From Bradyrhizobium sp. WSM3983 (GTDB lineage Bacteria; Pseudomonadota; Alphaproteobacteria; Rhizobiales; Xanthobacteraceae), in contig NZ_AXAY01000009.1 in assembly GCF_000473045.1 (NCBI RefSeq), forward strand, positions 248,001-312,000: a stretch of 64,000 nt of DNA. Reading direction: 5' to 3'. The translations under genes and the position numbers were made by a program. The notes beneath the pieces are model-generated. The model was not told the origin of the DNA and did no database searches. It was given only the letters and a program-made list of their open reading frames with translations. Below are positions 26,743 to 34,600 of this stretch, piece after piece (the first letter of the stretch is position 1; each line of letters begins with the position of its first letter).

Positions 26743-27240
26743 TCAGGCGGCTTTCTTGGTGTCCGCCTGGGAGGCGTCCTTGACCTCGATCTTCTTCGGC
26801 ATTGACTTGGCCGGTTTCGGTATGGTGACCTTGAGGACGCCGTTGGACATGGTTGCCTGGACGCTGGACGGATCAATGCCGGGAGGCAACTGCAGCACAC
26901 GCATGAACATGCCGTAGATGCGCTCGCTGTGCTGCACGTTCTTGTCCTTCTGATCTTCCTCGACCTTCTTCTCACCCCGGATCGTCAGGGTATCGTCCTC
27001 GATCGATATGTCGACGTCCTTGCGTTCAAGGCCGGGCATCTCCGCAGTGACCTCAACGGCCTTGTCGGTCTCGGTGACTTCGATGTTGGGCGTGAGCGAC
27101 TTTGTGGCGTCGTTTGAGGCTATTCCTTGTGCGAACTCGTTGAACAGCCGGTCGATCTCCCGATGCAGGCCGAACAGCCCGAAATCCGGTCGCATCGGCG
27201 CACCGCTCTCACGAAACGGAACTAATGATGGTAGTCTCAT
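26743..27240 (-). CDS. Hsp20/alpha-crystallin small heat-shock protein
   Basis: 165 residues from ATG 27240 (AAGGAG upstream). The alpha-crystallin domain spans about 55-150, with PNIEVTETDKAVEVTAEMPG, DDTLTIRGEKK and the terminal NGVLKVTIPKP. ATP-independent holdase feeding DnaK. First gene of the chaperone operon, 158 bp before dnaK. No FNR-type box precedes it; the BON gene ends 61 bp upstream, so it might also be read through from there. Confidence 0.92.
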   Translation of the reverse strand: MRLPSLVPFRESGAPMRPDFGLFGLHREIDRLFNEFAQGIASNDATKSLTPNIEVTETDKAVEVTAEMPGLERKDVDISIEDDTLTIRGEKKVEEDQKDKNVQHSERIYGMFMRVLQLPPGIDPSSVQATMSNGVLKVTIPKPAKSMPKKIEVKDASQADTKKAA

Positions 27241-27301
27241 GGCATTCTCCTTTTTGTCTCGATGTGATGTCAACTAGCGTGCGGATAGCAGGCCGCGGTC
27301 G

Positions 27302-27955
27302 TTATGGACTGACCACGATCCGGTCATCGACACGGGTGATGCCCGGTGCCGACCACGCGACACGCTCGGCTTCCTCGCGTTCGATCCATGAGCGAACGGT
27401 GCCTTTCAGGATGACCTCGCTGCCGTTGGTTTCGACGGTGATACGATTGGCATCGACCTCGGCATTCCGCTTGAACGCCTCCTGGATTCTGCGCTGAATG
27501 TCGGTGGGCTCGACCGCGGGCTTCACTGAGATGACGTTGGTCACGCCCTTGACCCCTTTCACCTTTCGCACGGCATTTTCGGCCGTGGTCTTCTGGTATT
27601 GCCATTCCACCGTGCCTTCGAGGGTCAGCCAGCCGTTTTTGACGATGGCCTTGATCTTTTCATGCGAAATCGGCAGTTGGGCCTTCAGACTGGCAATCGC
27701 ATCGCGCGCGATGTCCGGATCGGGCCTTTGATCGATCGACGGCAGCCGGACCTCGATGTCGTTCGCGACAGCATGCACGCCCGCGACGCGTTTCGCCGCC
27801 TGTTCGGCTTCCAGCCGGTCACTATAACTTCTGGTGAAGCCGGCCAGTGTGACCACGCCATCTTTCACTGAGATGGCGATATCCTCGGCATCAAGATCGG
27901 GATCCCATTTTAGCTCTTCGCGGACGTCGCGCTCCATTTCACTGTCGGATCTCAT
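27302..27955 (-). CDS. Triple BON-domain protein (OsmY-like)
   Basis: 217 residues with three BON domains (about 5-70, 78-145, 150-216), each with the V-x-D/N-G-x-V/L-T-L-x-G core (SVKDGVVTLAGF, IVKNGWLTLEGT, ETNGSEVILKGT). BON domains bind phospholipid surfaces. No signal peptide is seen, unlike OsmY, so location is uncertain. Same strand as and just upstream of hsp20. Confidence 0.85.
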   Translation of the reverse strand: MRSDSEMERDVREELKWDPDLDAEDIAISVKDGVVTLAGFTRSYSDRLEAEQAAKRVAGVHAVANDIEVRLPSIDQRPDPDIARDAIASLKAQLPISHEKIKAIVKNGWLTLEGTVEWQYQKTTAENAVRKVKGVKGVTNVISVKPAVEPTDIQRRIQEAFKRNAEVDANRITVETNGSEVILKGTVRSWIEREEAERVAWSAPGITRVDDRIVVSP

Positions 27956-28231
27956 GATTGGCTCCTGGTCTGTACAAAAGCGGATTGTGGGATCGGTGGA
28001 TCATCACGCTACCGATCAACGCCAATCTTAAGAGGTGTCACACGTCCAGCCATGATGCTCATCAACTTCTGCAGCAGGTTTCTCGGTGGTGGGCTGCGCT
28101 TGTTACGCACGCTGGAGTGGCCAACTCTCCGCCGAGAACGATCGATGCGTAGGTCCATGATCGAGAAGTCAATGATCGAGGTGCGTACCGTCCGGCTTTA
28201 AGTCGCCTTCAGGCCCTTCGCCGCCAGCCGT

Positions 28232-28915
28232 CTAGGGTCGTCCCAGCCGCTCGTCACCAAGCCACGGGTCAGGTCGCAGCGAATGGAGCGGCAGATCCTC
28301 TGTCCGTTTTGTCAGTTCGATTTCATGGATGTGAACGGCTTTGCCGCCATGCCGGATCAGGATTTCTTGCGCCTGCGCTTCCTTTTCTGGCGACCGAACT
28401 CGCACCCAGATTAGCAGGCCCTGATATTCGGAAACTGGCTCCAAGCCCCGCGCGCGATCGCGGTGGAAGCTGCGATTTACGACCACCAACGTTATGGAGC
28501 CTACGACCAGTCCGCTCAGAATCGAGATGATGCCGACGGGAAGCGGACTCATATTTTGCGTGACGAGAAGGAGCGCCAGAGCAACCGCGACCACGCAGCC
28601 GGCAACGCTGGCGACCACCACCTTCGTTGCCAGTGCGTCGTCTTCGCCCAGGAAAGGCTGGCGGGGCGTGGCCGGGATATCTGCGAGATCGGCCGGAGGA
28701 ACCGACACATAGTTCAGGCGGCGGTCCACTTCGTCGACCGAGGCGCTGACATCAATATCTGCGCGGTCTACTCCGGCAACTAGAAGGTCGTCCGTGGCGG
28801 CGACTAGCGCTTTCCGCGAATGGAAGACGCCCGTCACCTCACGGGTGCGCATCCGGTCAAGAATATCGTCTGACGACGTCTGCATCGACGTTTTCCGAGC
28901 ATCGGTTTCGATCAT
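28232..28915 (-). CDS. Hypothetical membrane stress protein
   Basis: 227 residues. The N-terminal domain (TGVFHSRKALVAATDDLLVAGVDRADIDV) looks like the YflT/17M-type stress fold. Two helices (about 96-118 and 125-148) follow, then a C-terminal domain GLLIWVRVRSPEKEAQAQEIL. The plan is similar to the protein at 17753. ATG 28915 overlaps the stop of the upstream PRC-barrel gene in an ATGA. The 276 bp from 27956 to 28231 show nothing I can name. Confidence 0.65.
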   Translation of the reverse strand: MIETDARKTSMQTSSDDILDRMRTREVTGVFHSRKALVAATDDLLVAGVDRADIDVSASVDEVDRRLNYVSVPPADLADIPATPRQPFLGEDDALATKVVVASVAGCVVAVALALLLVTQNMSPLPVGIISILSGLVVGSITLVVVNRSFHRDRARGLEPVSEYQGLLIWVRVRSPEKEAQAQEILIRHGGKAVHIHEIELTKRTEDLPLHSLRPDPWLGDERLGRP

Positions 28916-29349
28916 GCCGGATAGTTGAATTCCGACAGCTTCTTCAATTCGTCCTTTGACGCGCCGGGCAGGGTGATCTTCTGGCCGTGATCGTCGATGA
29001 CGAGGCTCTCATAGGGCACCACTACCAGGCGTCCACCCACGCTCAGGAAGCCGCCGACCTGCAACACGGCAAAGCTGAGCTGCTTCTTGTCTTTGTCAGC
29101 GACAATATCATCAAGCGTACCGATCTTTTCATTCTTGTCGTTGAAGACGGATCTGCCGATCAGCTTGCTAATCCGGTAGCCGTTCGCAACCACCGAAAGA
29201 TCCACCTTGACCACGGCCACGCCCGCCTGTGGCAAGGCCGGACCGGCGGCAAGAGCGACCGCAAGCGCACTCCAGATCATCCAGCCGGACAAGCGTCGCG
29301 CCGTTGTGCCAGCCTGCGGAGGCGTTTGGAATCCCGGGAAGGCGACCAT
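28912..29349 (-). CDS. PRC-barrel domain protein
   Basis: 145 residues with a signal or anchor helix (about 23-43) and one PRC-barrel (about 58-135: ISKLIGRSVFNDKNEKIGTL, VVPYESLVIDDHG). A related protein is at 40632-41030. PRC-barrels are small adaptor folds; the role here is unknown. ATGA-coupled to the following gene. Confidence 0.8.
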   Translation of the reverse strand: MVAFPGFQTPPQAGTTARRLSGWMIWSALAVALAAGPALPQAGVAVVKVDLSVVANGYRISKLIGRSVFNDKNEKIGTLDDIVADKDKKQLSFAVLQVGGFLSVGGRLVVVPYESLVIDDHGQKITLPGASKDELKKLSEFNYPA

Positions 29350-29407
29350 GGCTCTCTCCTAAGCGTTAAGCAGAGTGTTCGGATAATCGCCCGATCTCGA
29401 AGTGGCA

Positions 29408-29421
29408 CTGACCGTTGTCAA
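29408..29421. promoter_or_regulatory. FNR/FixK-type box CTGACCGTTGTCAA
   Basis: Centred 65 bp before the PRC-barrel gene start at 29349 (minus strand). Confidence 0.55.
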
Positions 29422-29636
29422 TTCGCAGAGGCCTTTTCTAGCGATCGGCTCCAGTCGGCCAGAATGCCAGCGTCACTGGCCTTCCTCTGAGGGCCGAGAT
29501 GTGGGGCGTTGATCAGGGTTGACCGCCGCGTGAAATCGGGTGCGGCGGCCAGAATGGAGAAACTCTATTTGTTTCTATTTGTCTCGAGCGATAGCCGTCA
29601 TCGAGTGAGCGTAGTGAGCGATCAGCGGTCGCGTCG

Positions 29637-29650
29637 CTGATCGCAGTCAA
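29637..29650. promoter_or_regulatory. Possible FNR/FixK-type box CTGATCGCAGTCAA
   Basis: Weaker match, about 200 bp before the activator gene at 29843; could mediate autoregulation. Confidence 0.35.
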
Positions 29651-29740
29651 TTTCAATTGTCAGCGCCACAAGAGCTCTCTCGTCCGATCTGTGCGAGTCT
29701 TGGTTTCGAGGCGTGGTTTATTGTGACAGTGTTGGCTCAT

Positions 29741-29759
29741 TACGTAGTTTTACTCTACG
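29741..29759 (+). promoter_or_regulatory. Inverted repeat upstream of the FixK-like gene
   Basis: CGTAG (29743-29747) and CTACG (29755-29759) flank seven bases, 84 bp before ATG 29843. A response regulator site, perhaps for the adjacent FixJ-like protein, is possible; I cannot match it to a known consensus with certainty. Confidence 0.3.
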
Positions 29760-29842
29760 CAGATTCGCTCGACTCGGTTGAACGTTCTTGTCGAGCGGTC
29801 GTTCACATTGGGGTTGGTTCTTACCACACCAAGGGTGCGATA

Positions 29843-30601
29843 ATGAAAACAAGAGCTCATGCAGCGGATTACTATCGGAGAATGCTATCGGCGCAACCTC
29901 ATGCGCTCAAGCGCCTTGATGCGTTTGCGAAAATCACGATCTGCAGCCGGGACCAGGAAATTCCTGGTGATCCGGGGCCTGCCGGTCACTGGTACTGTGT
30001 CATCAGTGGCGCGGTCCGGCGCTGTGCCGTGCGATCGGACGGGCGCCGGCAGATTGTGGACTTGATGCTGCCGCGGGATTTCTTCTTTGTTTCGGACAAT
30101 CAGAGCGAAGCGACGATCGAGGCGATCGTCGAAGAAACTGTGCTCGCAAGCTATCCGGGCCAGCGCGTTGAACTGCTTGCCGAGCGCGAGGTCGAGTTCG
30201 CCCGGGAACTGCGGGATGTCGCGTTCCAGTCCCTCACGCGTTCCCAGAGCCAACTGCTGATCCTGGGCCGCGTCACCGCACTCGAGAAGGTCGGTTCCTT
30301 CTTGCTGTCGCTGGACGGGCGCTCCTCTGACGGAGGCGGGCAGGTCGTGTTGCCGATATCGCGCTACGACATCGCCGACTATCTCGCAGTCTCGGTCGAG
30401 ACGGTTTGCCGTGCGATGACGGATCTGAGACAACGGGGTGTCATCACCTTGGCGGGCAAACGGACGATTAAGATTCTGAACCGTAGCGCGCTGGAAGACC
30501 GCACGAGCGAAAGTTCGATCGCCGCGCGATCGGAGCCAGAAGCGGTCCCCGTCAAATATCATCATTTGCGGCCGCATGGCGAGGCATTAGCCTCGCCATG
30601 A
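29843..30601 (+). CDS. Crp/Fnr-family activator of the FixK type
   Basis: 252 residues from ATG 29843. Cyclic-nucleotide-type beta roll at about 20-115, dimer helix about 120-155, winged helix about 170-212. The recognition helix reads SVETVCRAMTDLRQRGV: Glu186 and Arg190 are the FNR/FixK residues that read TTGA half-sites. Cys189 occupies the position of FNR Ser212, as in redox-sensitive FixK2 proteins. No N-terminal Cys cluster is present, so it does not hold an FNR Fe-S cluster. It is the obvious candidate reader of the many TTGAC-N4-GTCAA boxes here. Its 3' end overlaps the convergent FixJ-like gene by 50 bp. Confidence 0.88.
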   Translation: MKTRAHAADYYRRMLSAQPHALKRLDAFAKITICSRDQEIPGDPGPAGHWYCVISGAVRRCAVRSDGRRQIVDLMLPRDFFFVSDNQSEATIEAIVEETVLASYPGQRVELLAEREVEFARELRDVAFQSLTRSQSQLLILGRVTALEKVGSFLLSLDGRSSDGGGQVVLPISRYDIADYLAVSVETVCRAMTDLRQRGVITLAGKRTIKILNRSALEDRTSESSIAARSEPEAVPVKYHHLRPHGEALASP

Positions 30602-31190
30602 TGCCGAGCCGGATGGCTTCTGCAAGCTGGCGTACTCCGAGCCGCTCCATCATGCGCGCACGGTGCACCTCGACGGTGCGTACGCTGAGGCCGAGCTTGT
30701 ATGCAATCAGCTTGTTCGGGCGACCGCCCATGAGCCCGTCGAGAACGTCCCGCTCGCGCGGGCTAAGGGATGCCACGCGCCGGACTGCATCGGCGACCTC
30801 GCGCTCGCGCGCAATGTGATGTTCGCTCTTGAGCGTCGCCTCGATTGCCCGCAGCAGCGCATGATCGCTGTAGGGCTTTTCCAGGAAATCGCTGGCGCCC
30901 GCCTTCATCGCCCGGACGGCGGTCTGGATATCGCCCTGGGCGGTGACTATGATGACGGACAGGTCGCTTCTCGTCTTGTTGAGTTGTGCCTGCACATCCA
31001 GGCCGCTCATGCCCGGCAGGCGGACATCGAGCAGGACACATCCCGTCTTGAACGTGCTTGCTGCCGTCAGAAACGCATCCGGACGATTGAAGCTAACGGC
31101 TTCGAAGTTGGCCGAACTCAACAGACGTTCCATCGAGCGAAGAACGGCTTCGTCATCGTCCAGGACGTAGACGGTTCGCTCAACAGGCAT
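30552..31190 (-). CDS. FixJ-family response regulator
   Basis: 212 residues from ATG 31190; ATG 31202 is the alternative. Receiver domain with acidic pocket DDD (11-13), phospho-acceptor Asp55 in LLDVRLPGMSG and Lys in FLEKPYSD. LuxR/FixJ helix-turn-helix with LSPRERDVLDGLMGG and LSVRTVEVHRARMMERLGV. Its start lies inside the end of the histidine kinase gene, so the pair is translationally coupled. By analogy with FixLJ-FixK it may control the neighbouring activator; that is inference. Confidence 0.9.
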   Translation of the reverse strand: MPVERTVYVLDDDEAVLRSMERLLSSANFEAVSFNRPDAFLTAASTFKTGCVLLDVRLPGMSGLDVQAQLNKTRSDLSVIIVTAQGDIQTAVRAMKAGASDFLEKPYSDHALLRAIEATLKSEHHIAREREVADAVRRVASLSPRERDVLDGLMGGRPNKLIAYKLGLSVRTVEVHRARMMERLGVRQLAEAIRLGIMARLMPRHAAANDDI

Positions 31191-32895
31191 CAGCCACACC
31201 ATGACGCGGAACAGTAAAGCGCAAGACGGTGCCGCCGCCGGGCCTCGGCTTCGCCGTCAAACGGCCCCCATGCGCCTCGATAATCGAGCGCGAGATCGAC
31301 AGGCCGATCCCCATGCCGTCCCGCTTGTTTGAGACGAATGGCTCGAACAGCCGGCCGGCAATATCGTCGTGAATTCCGGGGCCCATGTCGCTCACGGTAA
31401 CCGCGACCATGTCATCGCCGATAGCCATGGTCGCCAGAGTGACTTCCCGCTGCTGCTGATCTGCCATCGCTTCAAACGCATTGCGGATGAGATTGACAAG
31501 AACCTGCTGGATTTGAACCCGGTTTACGAACACGTCCCGGGCTTTGACGTCAAAATCGAAACTAAGACGTACTGTGAGCGGAGCAACGCTGCTCAAGGCG
31601 AGCGCGCCCGCTTCCTCCATCATTGAAGGCAGCGCTTCGTCTCGTCGACCAGCGTCATCCAGCTTGACGAAATTGCGGAGACTGCCGATGATTTCGCTGG
31701 CCCGCAACGCCTGAGCAGCCGCATCGTTTGCGGCGTCCTGCGCTATGATGAGGCTGGCGTGGTCTTCGTGAGCCAGCAGCCGCTTTGCTGCGTTGACCGA
31801 GTTGATGATTGCTGTGAGCGGCTGGGTCAGTTCGTGGGCGAGCGCAGCGGCCATCTGGCCGGCCGCCGTGAGGCGCGCCATATGAATCAGCTCGTTGCGC
31901 AATTCGTCAATGCGGAGGCCGGCTTGCGCCCGCTCGAGAGTCTCCGCCACCAGCTTCCTGTGCGCCTCCGCCAATTCGATCGTTCGTTGCTCCACACGTC
32001 GTTCGAGACTGTCGTTTAGAAGGTGCAATTCCGCCTCGGCAAGCTTTTGCACGCTGAGATCGCGGCTGACGGTTGCGATGTTCATGGGCTCGCCGGTTCT
32101 GGGATCGTCGATCCTGAACCAGTCGATCAGGAAAGGAATCGGCAACCCAGATCCAAAATGCGTAAGATCAAGTTCGCCTTTCCAGCGACCGGTACGCAGC
32201 ACCAGAGGCCAGATCTCGCTCCGAACAACCCTCCGTTTTTCCTTGGAGACGAAATCAAGCAGGTCGAGCCGCAGTGCATCGTCAAGTGTGGCAAGTCCTA
32301 CTAGTTCAAGGCCGGCGGGATTGACGTATTGAATGTGACCGTCCAGCGAGGCAATGCCCACGAAATCGGTCGACCGCTGCACCAACGTGGTGAATCGTCG
32401 TTTGTCAGCATCGCCTAACCATTGCTGGAAGGCGATCGCTGCCTGATTTGCTCCGGTAGTCAGCAGCAGCGTTTCCGTCTTGGTTGGAAACGTAGCGCGA
32501 GAGGAACCTGCGGCAAGCACGGCATCGCCGGTGAGCCCGATCGGAACGGTTGCCATCCGCAAGTTGTTACCACTGTTTCCGTCAGCGACGCTAAATTCCT
32601 TAGCGCCACCAAATATTGCGTTCTCTTGCTTCAGGACGGTCCGCACATGGTCCAGAGTTGCGGGGTTCAGGTCGCGATCGCTGCGGATCAGTTCGGTGAG
32701 TTGATTGTCCTGGCTGGGCGGGATGATGAGAACAAAGTCTGCGGCGAGCATCGTGATCAGAGCGGCTGCGATGCTGTCGCCGATCTGGCGCATGTCATAG
32801 TTGCGCCAGGCGGCGGGAAGCACTGACAGCGCTACGAGGTCGCGAAGGCAACGTCGCAACTCGTCAGGACTTGCAAGCGGCTCGGTCCACGGCAT
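31180..32895 (-). CDS. GAF-PAS histidine kinase with FixL-type transmitter
   Basis: 571 residues, soluble. GAF-like domain about 20-160, PAS about 165-285, coiled coil about 285-335, HisKA with His354 in AALAHELTQPLTAI, and HATPase_c about 445-565 (NLIRNAFEAM, DMGPGIHDDIAGRLFEPF, GMGIGLSISRSI). The transmitter is of the FixL/DctB class. I do not see the FixL haem-PAS signature, so the signal may be redox or another ligand bound by GAF. The end overlaps the FixJ-like gene start. No FNR-type box is visible upstream. Confidence 0.88.
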   Translation of the reverse strand: MPWTEPLASPDELRRCLRDLVALSVLPAAWRNYDMRQIGDSIAAALITMLAADFVLIIPPSQDNQLTELIRSDRDLNPATLDHVRTVLKQENAIFGGAKEFSVADGNSGNNLRMATVPIGLTGDAVLAAGSSRATFPTKTETLLLTTGANQAAIAFQQWLGDADKRRFTTLVQRSTDFVGIASLDGHIQYVNPAGLELVGLATLDDALRLDLLDFVSKEKRRVVRSEIWPLVLRTGRWKGELDLTHFGSGLPIPFLIDWFRIDDPRTGEPMNIATVSRDLSVQKLAEAELHLLNDSLERRVEQRTIELAEAHRKLVAETLERAQAGLRIDELRNELIHMARLTAAGQMAAALAHELTQPLTAIINSVNAAKRLLAHEDHASLIIAQDAANDAAAQALRASEIIGSLRNFVKLDDAGRRDEALPSMMEEAGALALSSVAPLTVRLSFDFDVKARDVFVNRVQIQQVLVNLIRNAFEAMADQQQREVTLATMAIGDDMVAVTVSDMGPGIHDDIAGRLFEPFVSNKRDGMGIGLSISRSIIEAHGGRLTAKPRPGGGTVLRFTVPRHGVADAC

Positions 32896-33067
32896 TGCTT
32901 GCCCCTTACGTTACTCCGCGGAGGCCCGGATGAATTTGATACCGATCTTCGGGGGTTGGCAACGCCCAAGAATCGCGGATCGCCCACCGCAAAGCGAAAG
33001 GCGATTGTTTGCGACTCCAAGTTGACGGATTAGTTGAAGCAAAATCTTCGAAAGATTGTTTCGGTCA

Positions 33068-33304
33068 TCAATTCCGTTTTCGGACAAATTTGGATTTGTG
33101 CCGCCGGTCGGGAATGCCGACACGAGCGAGTGGTATCCAGGCGGGAGGATCGCTTGCAGGAAACGTTTCGACCAAGCTCCTCAGGACAAGTTCGTCGTCA
33201 ACCGCGGCCGTTTCAGTTTCACGGACGAGTTGGGCTTTGGCCCGGCTCTTGCGACTTTCCCGGCTCTTGCGACTTTGATGGCTCGATCGCCGTTGCGTCG
33301 TCAT
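33068..33304 (-). CDS. Small protein with FPASDPPAW motif
   Basis: 78 residues from ATG 33304, 11 bp after the HdeD-like stop. A basic Ser-Arg-Lys start encoded by a short DNA repeat (33242-33277) is followed by LRSLVETFPASDPPAWIP. This motif recurs in short rhizobial proteins of unknown role that I know of only as hypothetical. Likely co-transcribed with hdeD. Confidence 0.6.
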   Translation of the reverse strand: MTTQRRSSHQSRKSRESRKSRAKAQLVRETETAAVDDELVLRSLVETFPASDPPAWIPLARVGIPDRRHKSKFVRKRN

Positions 33305-33315
33305 CACAGGTCCGC

Positions 33316-33933
33316 CTACGCAGCCGTGCCAACGGCCGTAGGATTGGTCCCCTGCTGATGCCGCGCTCGCAGTCGGAACGAGAATACGATCAGAGCGACG
33401 CCAAAGGCGATGGCATACGCGCCCATCCACCAGGTCAGGACGAGAGCTCCGATCAAGGGCGCGATGAAGAGCAGCGCACCATATGCCAGTGACAGCAGCC
33501 CACCCAGAATCAGCCACCACCGACCATGCTCCAGGTTGAGGTGGAAACCCGCAGCCGCCATCAACCCGCCGGTGACGATCGCCCATGAGGCAACCAGCAA
33601 TACGAAGGCAAGCACGGTAAGGCCCGGCCAGAGGAGGGCTCCGATGCCCACGGCGATATTGAGCAGCCCTTCGAAGATCAGGAATCCCCAGCGGTCCCTG
33701 CCGCGCATCGCGCGGACCGCCGAGATGATCCCGGCCACGCCATCGACCAGCATGTAGGCTGAGAACAGGAGCACCAGCGACAGCATTGTCGGGCCGGGAA
33801 AGATCAACGCGAGACATCCGAAGATGATGCCGAGAATGCCTCGCAACAGGAACAGCCACCAGTTCGGAGCGAGCGCTACCGTCGCGGCGTCGGTTTGGGC
33901 GTCGGAGGGGCCAATGAACGTCGTGCTGGTCAT
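33316..33933 (-). CDS. HdeD-family (DUF308) membrane protein
   Basis: 205 residues from ATG 33933 (GGGAG upstream), six helices in three repeated hairpins, with LLRGILGIIFGCLALIFPG at the start and LLNIAVGIGALLWPG repeating it. E. coli HdeD supports acid resistance at high cell density. A perfect TTGACGGCCGTCAA box lies 70 bp upstream and rules out the longer frame to 34125. Confidence 0.88.
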   Translation of the reverse strand: MTSTTFIGPSDAQTDAATVALAPNWWLFLLRGILGIIFGCLALIFPGPTMLSLVLLFSAYMLVDGVAGIISAVRAMRGRDRWGFLIFEGLLNIAVGIGALLWPGLTVLAFVLLVASWAIVTGGLMAAAGFHLNLEHGRWWLILGGLLSLAYGALLFIAPLIGALVLTWWMGAYAIAFGVALIVFSFRLRARHQQGTNPTAVGTAA

Positions 33934-34002
33934 GATATACTCCCGGAAGCTGGCTTCGATTGATGTTTGGCCAAGCTTAGCGCGTACCGGATGACGGGCG
34001 CC

Positions 34003-34016
34003 TTGACGGCCGTCAA
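34003..34016. promoter_or_regulatory. FNR/FixK-type box TTGACGGCCGTCAA
   Basis: A fully symmetric 14-bp palindrome centred 76 bp before the HdeD-like start. It is the best example of the window's own consensus. Confidence 0.75.
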
Positions 34017-34223
34017 AATTGGCGTCCGCCCGCTTTGGGGCCGCATCGATCTTCATCGTTGGAAGCGAAAAGTCCGAAGATGACATTGCGCGCGAACTGC
34101 TTGGGCCGCGCGGTGTCGCTGGCACGCCAGATCCTGCAAGAATGACGCCGCAACGAATAGAGAAGGTGCCAAAGTACCCCGATCCCGGTCACGCGGTAGA
34201 GCGGGACAAGGCACTCTAGTTTC

Positions 34224-34454
34224 CTAGCTTCGCTCGATGATCACCTTGCCTCGAACCACGCAGACAATGTGCTCGCCGTCAGATACCTCGGTTGCGAGGT
34301 GGATGTTGGTCGTCGGACGCAGGTTGTTCCCGAGAAGCGCGGGCGTACGGCGAACGGCGTGAGCGCAGGCTTCGTCTGCGTTCTCGAACTGGAGGCCGCG
34401 GCGGTCCTCTGCCAGGCATCCATTAAGATACCGATGGAAATAGAAACGCCTCAT
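34224..34454 (-). CDS. DUF6894-type small protein
   Basis: 76 residues from ATG 34454. The start MRRFYFHRYLNG, then D-x-x-G-x-x-FENADEACAHAVR and the end VCVVRGKVIIERS, are typical of this alphaproteobacterial family of unknown function. A longer frame to 34871 shows no homology beyond this Met. Confidence 0.75.
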   Translation of the reverse strand: MRRFYFHRYLNGCLAEDRRGLQFENADEACAHAVRRTPALLGNNLRPTTNIHLATEVSDGEHIVCVVRGKVIIERS

Positions 34455-34600
34455 CTCGCCCAACTCGGGCCGACACCCGGGGTTCCAAAGTGAACGACCT
34501 GACAATTTCTCATCAATCGGCAAGCGTGACCGCCGGTAGTGCAATTGTCTTTTATTGGTGAGCTTGGGCGCGGTGACCTCCCGTGACGGACGCCTCGCCA

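Noticed and set aside
25514..26917. Long open frame (467 codons) on the plus strand
   Set aside because: It lies antisense to dnaK and reflects high-GC codon bias; the protein has no family pattern.
33305..33859. Extension of the small FPASDPPAW protein through hdeD
   Set aside because: Out-of-phase reading of hdeD; only the end after ATG 33304 looks coding.
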